64,000 bases of DNA from Pseudonocardiales bacterium (lineage in GTDB: Bacteria > Actinomycetota > Actinomycetes > Mycobacteriales > Pseudonocardiaceae). Positions within the stretch are counted from its first letter, which is position 1, and each line of letters starts with the position of its first letter. The stretch covers positions 62,001-126,000 of the forward strand of contig JAFAPC010000086.1 in the NCBI GenBank assembly GCA_019247305.1, read 5' to 3'. The translations under genes and the position numbers were made by a program. The notes under the pieces are model-generated. The model was not told the origin of the DNA, searched no databases, and saw only the letters and a list, made by a program, of their open reading frames with translations. Below are positions 45,648 through 55,697 of the stretch, in pieces.

Positions 45648-47098
45648 GAGACCTCCAGGGACAGCAGGTCGGCCAACGTCTCCCGGCGCAGCAGCAGCCG
45701 GTGCGTACCCTCGCGCACCGCAACCACTGCCGGGCGGGGCAGCAGGTTGTACCGGCTAGACATGGAGTAGCAGTAGGCGCCGGTGCCGGCAACCGCGAGG
45801 AGATCCCCCGGGGCCACGTCCTCAGGTAGCCAGCAGTCCCGGACCACCACGTCACCGGACTCACAGTGCTTGCCGACCACCCGGGACAGCGTGGGGGGCG
45901 CCGCAGAGCGGCGCGAGACCAACCGGCAGTCGTAGTGTGCGTCGTAGAGCGCGGTGCGCACGTTGTCGCTCATCCCGCCGTCCACCGAAACGTAACGCCG
46001 CTGCTTGGCTGGAACAACGGTGTTGGATGGAACAACAGTGACATCTTTGGTGGTACCCACCTCATACAGGGTCACCGTGCCGGGTCCGACGATCGCCCGG
46101 CCCGGCTCGACCACCAGCTCCGGAGTCGGCATACCGGCCAGCTGGCACTGGTTGTGCACAATGGATCGCAGCTGGGCGGCCAGTTCCGGCAACGGCAGCG
46201 GGTCGTCCTCCGCAGTGTAGGCGATCCCCAGCCCACCTCCGAGGTTGAGCGTGGACACCCCGGCCACGGCGTCGGTCCCGTGCTTGTCTCGGATCGCCGC
46301 GAACAGATTGACCATCCGGTGTGCGGCGACCTCGAAGCCGTCGGCGTCGAAGATCTGCGAACCGATGTGGCTATGCAGACCCACCAGGCGCAGCCCCGGC
46401 GATTTGAGCACTCTGCGGACGGCCTCCGCAGCATCTCCGGCCGCGAGCGAGAAGCCGAATTTCTGGTCTTCGTGCGCGGTGGCGATGAACTCGTGGGTGT
46501 GCGCCTCGACGCCGACGGTCACCCGGACCAGCACCGACGCCACCACACCGTGCCGGCGGGCGATCTCGTCCAGTCGGGCGATCTCCAGGAAGGAGTCGAG
46601 CACCACCGCACCGACTCCGGCCGTGACGGCGGCGGTCAGCTCGGCGCAAGACTTGTTGTTGCCATGCATCGCGATCCGGTGCGCGGGGAAACCGGCGCGG
46701 CGGGCGAGCGCGAGCTCGGGGCCGGTGCACACATCCAGGCTCAGGCCCTGCTCGGCCACCCAGCGAGCGATCTCGGAACACAGGAACGCCTTGGCCGCGT
46801 AGTGCACCCGCTGCGGGGCGCCGAAGGCGGCCGCATGCTCCGCGCAGCGGGCCCGGAAGTCGGCCTCATCCACCACGAACAGCGGAGTGCCGTAGGTCTC
46901 GGCGAGCTCGCCGACCGTCACCCCGGCCAAGTGCACCACGCCGTCGTCCCCGCGGCGCGCCCCGCGGGGCCAGACCGCCGAATGCAACGCGTGCAGCTCA
47001 GCCCGGACCACGTCGGCGGAGCCGGTCGGGCACGGGCCTGGGGCGCAGGAGCGGGCCAGCACGTCGGCGTGGCGCGGCCCGGCCGGATGCGCCCTCAC
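45644..47098 (-). CDS. lysA: Diaminopimelate decarboxylase
   Basis: The last step of lysine synthesis, removing CO2 from meso-diaminopimelate. The PLP lysine lies in [10 protein letters not shown], with the HIGSQ motif ([13 protein letters not shown]), the GGGLGIAY loop and the catalytic Cys in [10 protein letters not shown]. About 484 residues from GTG 47098, which overlaps the stop of the ArgS-like gene (GTGA). A short near-duplication in the DNA at about 46008-46045 gives the [12 protein letters not shown] loop. The order lysA-hom-thrC-thrB is conserved in actinobacteria. Confidence 0.96.
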   Translation of the reverse strand: MRAHPAGPRHADVLARSCAPGPCPTGSADVVRAELHALHSAVWPRGARRGDDGVVHLAGVTVGELAETYGTPLFVVDEADFRARCAEHAAAFGAPQRVHYAAKAFLCSEIARWVAEQGLSLDVCTGPELALARRAGFPAHRIAMHGNNKSCAELTAAVTAGVGAVVLDSFLEIARLDEIARRHGVVASVLVRVTVGVEAHTHEFIATAHEDQKFGFSLAAGDAAEAVRRVLKSPGLRLVGLHSHIGSQIFDADGFEVAAHRMVNLFAAIRDKHGTDAVAGVSTLNLGGGLGIAYTAEDDPLPLPELAAQLRSIVHNQCQLAGMPTPELVVEPGRAIVGPGTVTLYEVGTTKDVTVVPSNTVVPAKQRRYVSVDGGMSDNVRTALYDAHYDCRLVSRRSAAPPTLSRVVGKHCESGDVVVRDCWLPEDVAPGDLLAVAGTGAYCYSMSSRYNLLPRPAVVAVREGTHRLLLRRETLADLLSLEVS

Positions 47099-47880
47099 AT
47101 CTGCTCCGGTGCGCTGAGGCCGAGCACGCCCAAGCCGTTGGCCAGCACCTGACGGGTCGCGTGGCACAGTGCCAGCCGGGCGGCGTGCCGCGGGCCCGGT
47201 GGCTCATCGCCCATCGGCAGTAACCGACAGCTGCCCTCGAATCGGTGGTAGGCGTCGCTGAGCTGCTCCAGGTAGCGCGCCAGCCGGCGCAGCTCGTGCA
47301 GTTCGGCGGTTTGCGCGGCCACCGCTGCCGCCACAATGCGGGGAAACTCGCCCAGCATGCGGATCAACTCGCCTTCCCGCTCGTGCTCCAGTAGCTCAAG
47401 CTGAGCGCCCGCCCAGCTGATCTTAAGCTCGGCGGCGTGGCGGGCCAACGCGGCCAGCCGGGCGTGCGCGTACTGCGCGGCAGGCACCGATGGTGGCTCT
47501 TCAAGGCCGGCCAACCCGGGGGTTGGCCGGCCTTGAAGAGCCCCAAACCCCGCCCCGTCCGCGAGCACCTGGGCGACGATCGCGCCCTGGGCCTGCGCCG
47601 CCAGCCGCAAGTTGAGGAATCCGGGACCGGCGACTTCGGCGGAGCGGACCTCCGAGCGCAGCGCCAGCGCCTGCGCCAGGTCCCCGGCGAACTCCCGCGG
47701 TGCCACTCCTGCCCTGTTCCCGATCTGCAATGCCACGTTGGTCATATAGTCACCATGCCCGGGATCGCGGGGGCGGCGGACGGTGACCGTGGCCGGAAGC
47801 GCAGCGGGGTCGAGGCCCCGGCTGGTCAGCACGTCGCGGGCAAGGGATCGGACCAGCTCGGCGAGCGCAGCGGGAATCAC
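47095..47880 (-). CDS. ArgS-related anticodon-binding protein lacking the synthetase core
   Basis: A 261-residue protein. Residues 1-115 match the N-terminal Add1 domain of arginyl-tRNA synthetase ([42 protein letters not shown]), and residues about 135-261 match its C-terminal DALR anticodon-binding domain ([58 protein letters not shown]). The whole catalytic fold, with HIGH and KMSKS, is absent. ArgS-related anticodon-binding proteins (called NrtL in databases) are known beside lysA in some actinomycetes. A perfect 23-bp palindrome lies at the join. A true argS must exist elsewhere. Confidence 0.8.
   Translation of the reverse strand: MIPAALAELVRSLARDVLTSRGLDPAALPATVTVRRPRDPGHGDYMTNVALQIGNRAGVAPREFAGDLAQALALRSEVRSAEVAGPGFLNLRLAAQAQGAIVAQVLADGAGFGALQGRPTPGLAGLEEPPSVPAAQYAHARLAALARHAAELKISWAGAQLELLEHEREGELIRMLGEFPRIVAAAVAAQTAELHELRRLARYLEQLSDAYHRFEGSCRLLPMGDEPPGPRHAARLALCHATRQVLANGLGVLGLSAPEQM
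47495..47542. repeat. Perfect 23-bp-arm palindrome inside the ArgS-like gene
   Basis: Arms 47495-47517 and 47520-47542 are exact reverse complements with a 2-nt centre. The element is in frame and encodes a Gly/Pro/Leu-rich linker between the N- and C-terminal domains, exactly where the catalytic core is missing. The mRNA would form an extremely stable hairpin mid-gene. Confidence 0.95.
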
Positions 47881-48003
47881 CCCTGGAAGTCTAGGGAGGT
47901 CTCGGGCCTGGTCGGCGAACCAGTGCGGACGCCCAGCGTGGCCGGCCCTGCCCAGAGCACCGCTGAGCGTGCGTGGTCAGTACGGTAAGCTCTGCGGCGG
48001 TAC

Positions 48004-48078
48004 GCCCCCGTAGCTCAGGGGATAGAGCACCGCCCTCCGGAGGCGGGAGCGCAGGTTCGAATCCTGCCGGGGGCACCA
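48004..48078 (+). tRNA. tRNA-Arg, anticodon CCG
   Basis: A complete cloverleaf: 7-bp acceptor stem GCCCCCG/CGGGGGC, D-arm with GCTC/GAGC, anticodon stem CCGCC/GGCGG with loop CTCCGGA giving anticodon CCG (48037-48039), T-arm with TTCGAAT, and an encoded CCA end. It reads codon CGG. Its 3-prime end is the border of a decayed integrated element. Confidence 0.97.
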
Positions 48079-48167
48079 CGCCTGACCTGCTGGAACAAAG
48101 AAAGCATCTCCGGCAGGCCTTTGGCGTGCAAGGGTTCATGCAATGAACCTCTGTTAACGTCTGGTGC

Positions 48168-48302
48168 ATGCCCTCACGCCGCCGCCCGCGCGGACACATC
48201 AGGACTCTGCCATCGGGCAGCTTTCAGGCGATTGTCTACGCCGGTACGGACCCACTGACCGGCAAAGAGCGTTACCTGCGCGCCAGGCCGTTGGCGGGCT
48301 GA
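48168..48302 (+). pseudogene. N-terminal fragment of a site-specific integrase
   Basis: ATG 48168 opens a 44-codon frame whose product (RGHIRTLPSGSFQAIVYAGTDPLTGKERYL) matches the N-terminal AP2-like arm-binding domain of actinophage/ICE tyrosine recombinases. The frame ends at a TGA where similarity stops, and the core-binding and catalytic domains are missing. Its place 90 bp after a tRNA 3-prime end is where such integrases normally sit. Confidence 0.75.
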
Positions 48303-48389
48303 GCCGACTTGGGTGGCGAGTTGGGCTGCGTGGGTTGGGTGTTCACCACCGGAACCTGGCTACCACCCACCGCTACCCCTGCTGAATAG

Positions 48390-48545
48390 TCAGCTACGGC
48401 GGATGGCCTGTCGCGTGATGATCCCGACCATATTCAGCAAGGACTTTGAGGTCGGGTGCAGTGCAGCGTGATCCGTGGGTTGCGGGCCAGCCAAGCGAAG
48501 ACCGCCGGGTGCTTGTGGGTGGCCTAGTTGTCGACACCCCGAGGC
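48390..48545 (-). pseudogene. C-terminal fragment of an IS630-family transposase
   Basis: Read leftward, it gives VDN-stop-ATHKHPAVFAWLARNPRITLHC, then after a frameshift TSKSLLNMVGIITRQAIRRS and a stop. This matches the last DDE-domain segment of IS630 transposases (the D-N...H then P...SWLN-x-x-E motifs), with the Tyr codon after DN turned into a stop and the catalytic Glu replaced. It is clearly inactive. Confidence 0.75.
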
Positions 48546-48584
48546 GGCCGAGGGGGACGACGAGCAGCACGGCGACGCGGCGTA

Positions 48585-48821
48585 TCAGTCGTTGTCCGGC
48601 AGGTACTCGTCGTTCTCGTAGTACTCGAGCAGGCTGGTGAATGACGGATAGTCGTAGGTGACCAGCTCGTCGCCCTCCCACTTGGCCCCCAGCTCCTCGG
48701 CCCACTCCAGGTCGTTGAGACCGAGCGGCGCCTCCTCGGACCAGTGGAACGGCACCATCGTGTTGAACTTGTCACGCCGGCCCAGGACCACCCGTTCGCC
48801 CTCTGCTTTCGACGCTGTCAT
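48585..48821 (-). CDS. Small acidic hypothetical protein, 78 aa
   Basis: A 78-residue, strongly acidic protein with many aromatic residues (FHWSEEAPLGLNDLEWAEELGAKWEGDELVTYDYPSF), no signal peptide and no membrane helix. ATG is preceded by AGGGG at 3 nt. The frame has no internal stops in a region otherwise full of broken genes, and its third codon positions are GC-rich, so it may be functional cargo of the former element. Its acidic surface would suit a protein or DNA mimic, but that is speculation. Confidence 0.55.
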   Translation of the reverse strand: MTASKAEGERVVLGRRDKFNTMVPFHWSEEAPLGLNDLEWAEELGAKWEGDELVTYDYPSFTSLLEYYENDEYLPDND

Positions 48822-48913
48822 GGGCCCCTATGATACTCCCGAGGCTCGGCCATAACCCGTTCCACCTACCTGTTCACTGACCTCTCGCCAGCGGTGGTGC
48901 AACCGCTGGCCAG

Positions 48914-48940
48914 CCTGCCAGGGGCACCATGCCTGACTTG
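48914..48940. other. Putative att-site relic (copy of tRNA-Arg 3-prime end)
   Basis: Twenty-seven bases beginning cctgcc and running through ggggcacca to gcctgac repeat 48063-48089, the end of tRNA-Arg and its first downstream bases, with 3 mismatches. The 850-bp interval holds the integrase and IS630 remnants, so this is probably the far attachment site of a decayed integrative element. Confidence 0.6.
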
Positions 48941-49227
48941 AGAATACGATCTCATGTGAGCCATCTGTCAGTGTTATTTGCCCGTTTTTCGGGAGCCGCC
49001 GTGCAACGAACTGATTCCACGACACCGCCTCTTCGAATACTCTGCACCTCACGCAGGCCGCAGCCGCGCACCTCCGCAGACAGGTGCTGCGCCCGGGAGA
49101 CCCAGAGAAAACGCAGCTCCAGGCTTGATGTTGCTCCATAGGCAGCCTTCGTCTCACAGAGAATTCGAGGTCCTGCAGTGCCGCCTCAGCAGGGCGGCAC
49201 TCATGCGCTCCTGAGCGGCACTGCGAC
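48941..49227. other. Gene-poor stretch with a nested inverted repeat
   Basis: No gene recognised. At its right end 49175-49189 and 49211-49224 are inverted copies (one-base bulge), and within them 49178-49185 and 49193-49200 form an alternative 8-bp stem. The structure lies directly before the first preserved codon of the jetC remnant. Confidence 0.5.
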
Positions 49228-52200
49228 GACAGACTGGAGATCTACAACTGGGGCACCTTCGACCAGCGGGTCTGGGCCCTTGACCTAGGCGCCCAGAACA
49301 CGTTGCTCACCGGAGACATCGGATCCGGAAAATCGACGATCGTCGATGCCATCACCACACTGCTGCTGCCGGCGCACCGCATCTCCTACGACAAGGCGGC
49401 CGGCGCCGAGACCAAAGAGCGGAGCCTGGGCTCCTATGTCCTCGGCTACCACAAATCCGAGCGCAACGAGGAAACCGGCACCTCGAGACCGGTCGGCCTG
49501 CGGGATCGCCACACGTTCTCGGTGATCCTCGGCGTATTCGTCAACCGCAGCTACGACTCGAAGGTCACGCTGGCCCAGGCCTTCTGGTTCGCCAGCAACA
49601 CCAACCAACCGAACCGGTTCTTCGTGGTGGCCGACCGACAGCTCGCGATCGTGACCGACTTCGCCGGCTTCGGCGACAACATCGCCACGCTCAAGCAGCG
49701 GCTACGCACCAGCGGGGCGCGCACCCACGACCACTTTCCCCAGTACGGGACCGACTTCCGCCGGCAGCTCGGTATCGACTCCGAGCAGGCGATGGAGCTG
49801 TTCCACCAAACGGTGTCGATGAAGTCGGTCGGCAACCTCAACGACTTCGTGCGCAGCCACATGCTGGAGCCGTTTAACGCCGATGTCTGGACGAAACGGC
49901 TAGTGAACCACTTTGAGGATCTCACCAAGGCGCATGACGCCGTCCGCACGGCACGCGACCAGCTCGCCGAGCTGGGGCCATTGCTGGACGACTGCGACAG
50001 TTTCGACCGGCTGGCTGCCGAGATCGAGTCGCTGCGCGACCAGCGGGACGCACTGCGCTTTTATTGCGCCGAGCGAAAGGTGGTGCTGCTCACCCGCCAG
50101 ATTGCCGGACTCCTCGCCGATATTGACACTCACCAGGAGAAGCTCACCGCCACCACATCTCAGCTCACGCAGCTGCGCACCCGGAAGGAGGAGCTGGCCC
50201 TGCAGCGCGCAGGGCTCGGCGGGAACCGGCTCACTGACATCGAACGACAGATCACCGACGCTGGCGCCGAGCGTGACCGGCGGCAAGCCAGGTCCGCTCG
50301 CTACCACGAGCTCCTGGCAGCCGGTGGGCTATCGCCGATGGATGGCGCCGAACAGTTCGCCCGGCGGCGGGCCGAGGTTCCGCGAACGAGCCACCACCCT
50401 CGACGCCGAGCTGCTCAGCCTGCGCAGCAACGTCCCCAAGGCCAGCCTCGATGTGCGGCAGCGGCTCTGTGCTGAGATCGCAGCCAGCTCCGAGGAGCTG
50501 CCGTTCGCCGGTGGGCTCATCCAGGTACGGTCCGACAGCGCTGACTGGGAGGGCGCCGCCGAGCGAGTCCTGCACGGCTTCACACTCTCGATGCTGGTCT
50601 CCAGCAGGCAGTACACCGCGGTGTCGGACTGGATCAACGAGCATCATCTAGGTGCCCGGCTCGTCTATTACCGGGTCCCCGACCGTCCGAGCAGGACCGG
50701 GCCCGACCCGGTGGTCACCGACCGGTCACTGTACACCAAGTTGGAAATCAAGGACTCGCCGTTCTACGCCTGGCTGGACCGCGAGCTGATGCACCGCGCG
50801 AGCTACGAGTGTGTCGAGGAGATGGATGAGTTCCGGCGCGCCGCCAGCGCCGTCACCCGAACCGGACAGATCAAAGGGGCGCGTGGACGGCACGAGAAGG
50901 ACGACGTCCGGCGCATCGACGACCGGCGCTACTACGTCCTCGGCTGGAACAACCAGGCCAAGATCGACACGTTGCTCGACCAAGCCGGCAGGATTCACCG
51001 GCAGCAGCGCGATCTCCGCAGCGAACGCCAGCAGATCCACACGGCGCTTACGCAGGTCGGCACGCTCAAGGACACCTTCGCCAAGCTCGCCGAGTTCGCC
51101 AGCTATACCGACATCGGCTGGCAGTCGATCGTCAACCAGATTGCCCAGCTGGCCGAGGAGAAAAGGCTGCTAGAGCAGGGCTGCGACGAGCTGAGGCGAG
51201 TGAGCGCGCAACTCAAGGTGACCGCCCGCGACATCGACGCTGCCGACACCGAAAAGGACTTATTGACCGGCGCCATCAACCGGCTCGAACGGGATTGGGA
51301 GAACGCCGAGAGCAGCCTCGGCGATGTGCAGCAGATCCTGAACGCACCGGAATGCGGACCCGCCCGCGAGCTTTTCCCTCTCATCGACGCCCACGTCGGC
51401 CAGCGACCCCTGACCACCCCCGCCGACTGCGACCGAGCGGAGCGGGGTCTCGCAGCGGAGCTGTCCGCCCTGGTGGACAAGCGCACCGAGCGTCAGGACA
51501 GGGTGGCCACCCGGGTGGTCAGGCGGATGGGCGAGTTCCGCCAGCGGTATCCGCTGCAGACCGCGGAGTTCGACGACTCCATCCAGTCCGCGTCCGAGTA
51601 CCGGGTCTTACGCGACCGCCTCGTCAACGACGACCTGCCCCGGTTCGAGTCGGAGTTCAAGACCTACCTGAATACCAACTACACTGCGCGACATCGCCGG
51701 CTTCGGTGCCGAGCTCAATAAGCAACTCGATTTGATCAAACGGCGCATCGGCATCATCAACGACTCGCTGGTCGGCATCAACTACAACCCCGAGCGCTAC
51801 ATCAGGCTGGAAACCCAACCGACGGTCAACGTGGAGATCCGCGAATTCCGTACCGCGCTGCGCGAGTGCACCACGGGAGCACTGGGCGGCGGCGGAACCG
51901 ATCAGGACCTGGAGCAGCGATTCCTCCAGGTCAAGCGGATCATCGAGCGATTCAAGGGTTGGGAGGGGCGGACCGACGAGGATCGCCAGTGGACCAGGCG
52001 GGTCACCGATGTCCGTAACTGGTTCATGTTTTCCGCTTCCGAACGGTGGCGGGCCGACGACACCGAGCACGAGCACTACACCGACTCCGGTGGCAAGTCG
52101 GGAGGCCAGAAGGAAAAGCTCGCCTACACCATCCTCGCCGCGTCCTTGGCCTACCAATTCAAGCTGGACCACCGCGGCAAATCCAAGACCTTTCGGTTCG

Positions 52201-52457
52201 TCGTGATCGACGAAGCGTTCGGCCGAGGCTCCGACGAGTCCACCCGATTCGCGCTGGATTTGTTCTCCAAGCTCGGCCTGCAACTGCTGATCGTCACCTC
52301 ACTGCAGAAGATCCACATCATCGAACCGCACGTGGCAGCGGTTGGCTTCGTCGCCAAACCATCCGGCAGCTACTCCCGGTTACAGAGCCTCACCATCGAG
52401 GAATACCAGCAGCGACGGCATACCTGGTCGATGCAGCAGGCATCGATCGAGCAGTGA
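49228..52457 (+). pseudogene. jetC: Wadjet JetC SMC-like ATPase, 5-prime truncated and frameshifted
   Basis: Three frames in series give most of a JetC/MukB-like ATPase. The first (to about 50375) has LEIYNWGTFDQRVWALDL and Walker A TGDIGSGKST; the second (to about 51685) the long coiled coils and hinge; the third the signature SGGKSGGQKEK and Walker B FRFVVIDEAFGRGSDESTRFAL. Two single-base slips separate the frames. The true N-terminus is missing, and jetA and jetB are not present upstream. Wadjet systems cleave small circular DNA; this copy cannot make a whole ATPase unless the slips are sequencing errors. The stop overlaps the jetD start (TGATG). Confidence 0.85.
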
Positions 52458-53200
52458 TGAGCTGGTCAACCAGGGCCGACGTGGTGGCCACCTTGCGGCG
52501 GCGCTGGGACCGCGGCGAGTTCCTGACTGAGCTCGTCGAGGGTCGGCAGTGGGAGCCACTGGACCTGGCTCTGCGCGGTCCCACAGCGCGTAACCTGGCC
52601 GACCGGTTCGGCGAGGTGCGTACCTGGGTGGACCGGTGGCGAGCAGGTCTGCCGCTTTACCGAACTGCACGCCCTCACCCAGATCCAGGCACCTCGCATC
52701 GCCACATGGATGGTCAGTAAGCCACTGGAGGCACTTCGTTTCGCCGACGAGTGGGACAAGCTGCTCAGCACGGTGCTCTGGATCTCCCGGCACGCCAGCG
52801 GCGACACGTACCTGCGCCAGATCGACGTGCCCGGCGTCGACACCAAGTTCATCGAAAGCCATCGCGGCATTCTCAGCGCTCTGCTCGACCAGCAGCTCCC
52901 AGCGGAGCGCGTGGACCACACCCGCCCGCCGTCCGATTTCGCCGGCCGCTACCGGTTTCGGACCAAGCCCGACTATGTCAGGTTCCGTTGGCTCGGCCAC
53001 CGCAACGGCTACACCGAAATGTCCGTGCAGATTACTGAGCTCGGCAGCGCACCGCCGGACTGCTCCACCGTGTTCGTGATCGAAAACGAGATCACCTACC
53101 TCGCGTTCCCGCCACCCGAAAGATCCCTCGTCATCTTCGGCGGCGGCTACGCCGTACCGAGACTGAACCGGCTGAGCTGGCTCACCGACCGGGACCTGCG
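52457..53200 (+). pseudogene. jetD: Wadjet JetD nuclease, frameshifted and truncated
   Basis: From ATG 52457 the product starts as JetD (DUF3322: ADVVATLRRRWDRGEFL, LALRGPTARNLADRFGEVRTWVDRW). Near 52655 the frame slips by one and continues with KPLEALRFADEWDKLL, YLRQIDVPGVDTKFIESHRGILSALLDQ and the beginning of the DUF2220 part (VFVIENEITYLAFPPPERSLVIFGGGYAV). It stops being JetD-like after LSWLTDRDL, just before the TOPRIM Asp motif that cuts DNA. The rest is replaced by an AbiEii fragment in the same frame. Confidence 0.82.
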
Positions 53201-53663
53201 CCACCCACTCGAAGAGCAAGGCCTCGTCACTCACGACACTGAACGGCCACCGCTTGACCACCGCTTCATCGCCGTCGACCCAACAACCGGTGCCGAGTGC
53301 ACGGTCGAGGTGTTTGCCGACGGAGGCCGACTGCACGACCGCGTCACACTGGACATCGGGCCGGTGCTCCATCCCGACGATCTCGCCGCCGACAAGATGC
53401 TCGCCTTGTGGGGGCGAGCCCGGCCTCGCGATTTCTTCGACGTAGCGGCCCTGATCGACCGCTACGGGCACGAACGCCTACTTGAGCTTGCCGAGGCCAA
53501 AGACGGCGGGTTCACCCACAAGATGTTTATCGACGCCCTCCGCGCCATCGCACGAGTCAGCAATGTCGACTGGGCAGAAGACGGGATCACTAGTGACGAC
53601 GCTCAACGACTCCGCGCGATTTTCGACGCCTGGCGCAACCAACTGGAGCTCGACACGACATGA
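53201..53663 (+). pseudogene. AbiEii-type nucleotidyltransferase toxin, C-terminal fragment fused to jetD
   Basis: About 150 residues matching the C-terminal half of AbiEii/AbiGii toxins: a beta strand region (ECTVEVFADGGRLHDRVTLDIG), then the HPDDLAADKMLALWGRARPRDFFDVAALIDRYG motif with the family's DK...A...R...RDFxD pattern. The nucleotidyltransferase GS...D motif, normally in the N-terminal half, is missing. The frame is continuous with the jetD remnant, so a chimeric protein could be translated, but neither part has its catalytic core. Confidence 0.75.
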
Positions 53664-54345
53664 CAGACAGCTTCCACGGCGCTGAAGCCGCGCTTGTCAC
53701 CGTCATGTTCGCCCGCAGACCAGTCCAACCTCAAGCTCCCATAACACACACCCGCCACCCAACACGTCAGACAATTGATCAGCACCGATACGGTCAGGGA
53801 CGTTCGCGTGTGTCCGGCTAGATCCGGCGGTAGGCGACAGTGCACGTCCGATACGCGTCCAGTTTCGTGCCTCCGAGATTGATCGCCGACCACGGCCTGA
53901 ACCCGCTGCCGGAGCGCTCCGCCCCACCGTTAAGGCACTTCGCGAAGTTCTTGAGCTGCACTCTCACCGAGCGCCCGCCTGCGACCGTCGCATGCGCGGC
54001 ACACCCGACTCGTGACCGGCCGAAAAAGCTAGCATGGCCGCTCCTCAACCGTCACCCGTGACGATGCCCGCGTTGCCTTCACCCCGTGATTCCGTCGGAG
54101 AAAGCAGGGTCGCCGCCGTCTGCGCGCGGGGGATGGAGAAAAACCCCAGCGGCGATCAGGGACACATTGGACTCAGCTCAGCGCTCGCGTGTCAAAGCGG
54201 AGTACCCTGCCGCCCTCGCGCGTGCCGGGGACACCTCTCGACCCCATTGGCACAATCGGCGCCGCAACTGGCTGTCTTTCCGGCGACGTCCGGGCCACCG
54301 CTGAACGTGGGCAGGGATGCGATCGTTAAGCTCCGCGCAGTGTCG
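53664..54345. other. Intergenic region without supported genes
   Basis: I see no gene I can support. A leftward frame at 53818-54048 ends with a Cys-containing, glycine/aromatic-rich tail like a small secreted protein, but it lacks a ribosome site and signal peptide. The rightward frame leading into the peptidase is open from 54034 but has no coding character before 54346. Confidence 0.5.
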
Positions 54346-55650
54346 ATGCGCCGTGTTGCCGTGATCGCTGTCTTGGCGATGCTCGTCCTGGCTGTTCCGT
54401 TCTCCGCCGCCGCAGCCCCACCCCCCTCGCCCGCGCCTGCGGCCCCATCGACGTCGGCCTACCGGGTGCCCGGGTTGGACAACCCGGCCGCACGCGCCAC
54501 GGTGCTGCGTCAGGGCGTGGAGGTGCTCGGGGGCGGCCGTGACTATCTGGAGGTGCAGGCAACGCCCGCGCAAGCGGATCACTTGCGCGCCAGCGGGCTG
54601 CGGCTGCTCCCGCTCCCAGCAGCGGCACCGGTGCCGGCAGCGGTGCCAGGGCTGGTAGTGCCCGGCGAGTTCCCGATCGGATACCAGGGTTATCACACCT
54701 ACCGCCGGCTCACCGCTGAGCTGGACGCGCTGGCCGCTGCGCACCCCCATCAGGTCGCGGTGTCCAGCTATGGCCGCTCAGCGCAGGGCCGCCCGCTGCT
54801 GCTGGTGAAGATCAGCGACGAGGTGCGCGCCGACAAGCACGAGCCCGAGGTGCTGTTCAGCTGCGCTCAGCACGCCCGTGAGCACCTCACCGTCGAGATG
54901 TGCTTGCACATCGTGCGGCGGCTAGCGCAGGGCTATGGCATCGATCCGGCCATCACCCAGCTGGTGCGCTCGCGGGTGGTCTGGGTGGTGCCGATGGCCA
55001 ACCCGGACGGCGCCGAGTACGACATCTCCACCGGCCTGTTCGGGCTGTGGCGCAAAAACCGCCAGCCGAACCCGGGGGACGCTGAGATCGGCACTGACCT
55101 CAACCGGAACTGGGGCGACGAGTGGGCCTGCTGCGGCGGGTCGAGCGCCAACCCCGGCAACGACACCTACCACGGCAGCGCCCCGTTCTCCGCGCCGGAG
55201 ACCGCGCAGCTGCGGGACTGGGTGAACAGCCGGGTGATCCACGGCGTGCAGCAGATCACCGCCCATATCGACTTCCACAGTTTCTCCGAGCTGGTGCTGT
55301 GGCCCTATGGTTTTACCGCCAGTGACACCGGCCCCGGCCTGAACAATTTCGACGCGGCGGCCTTCCGCAAACTCGGCGAGCAGATGGCCGCCACCAACGG
55401 CTACACCCCGGAGCAGTCCAGCCACCTCTACATCAACGACGGCTCGATCGGCGACTGGATGTGGGCCCAACACCACATCTGGTCCTACACCTTGGAGATG
55501 TACCCAACCAGCCTGACTCAAGGCGGTTTCTACCCACCGGCAAACGTAATCGAGCGCGAGACCGCCCGCAACGACGCGGCAGTGGACCTGCTGCTGAGCT
55601 ACGCCGACTGCGTGCCCCGGATCATCGGCGCCCGCTGCGCCGCGCGCTAG
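54346..55650 (+). CDS. Secreted M14-family zinc carboxypeptidase
   Basis: A 434-residue exported peptidase that removes C-terminal residues. A signal peptide (RR, hydrophobic AVIAVLAMLVLAVPFSAAAA) is followed by a propeptide-like region and the M14 fold from about residue 108. Zinc ligands are His and Glu of QHAREH and His of AHIDFHSFSE; substrate Arg/Asn lies in DLNRNWG, and the catalytic Glu in YTLEMYP. Four Cys residues (CC and CVPRIIGARC) may form disulfides. ATG 54346 is the start that gives a proper signal; GTG 54340 is possible. No clear operon partner. Confidence 0.9.
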   Translation: MRRVAVIAVLAMLVLAVPFSAAAAPPPSPAPAAPSTSAYRVPGLDNPAARATVLRQGVEVLGGGRDYLEVQATPAQADHLRASGLRLLPLPAAAPVPAAVPGLVVPGEFPIGYQGYHTYRRLTAELDALAAAHPHQVAVSSYGRSAQGRPLLLVKISDEVRADKHEPEVLFSCAQHAREHLTVEMCLHIVRRLAQGYGIDPAITQLVRSRVVWVVPMANPDGAEYDISTGLFGLWRKNRQPNPGDAEIGTDLNRNWGDEWACCGGSSANPGNDTYHGSAPFSAPETAQLRDWVNSRVIHGVQQITAHIDFHSFSELVLWPYGFTASDTGPGLNNFDAAAFRKLGEQMAATNGYTPEQSSHLYINDGSIGDWMWAQHHIWSYTLEMYPTSLTQGGFYPPANVIERETARNDAAVDLLLSYADCVPRIIGARCAAR

Positions 55651-55697
55651 CACTCTCCGCCACGCCCGGCACCGCCGTCCCACCGACGCGTGGCTGG

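Noticed and set aside
45990-46060. Near-duplicate in lysA as a repeat element
   Set aside because: Only a short imperfect duplication in a surface loop; noted in the lysA entry.
47891-48199. Leftward frame across tRNA-Arg
   Set aside because: It runs antisense through the tRNA gene and has no coding features.
53818-54048. Small leftward frame with a Cys/Gly-rich end
   Set aside because: No ribosome site, no signal peptide and no recognised family; kept only as a remark in the intergenic entry.
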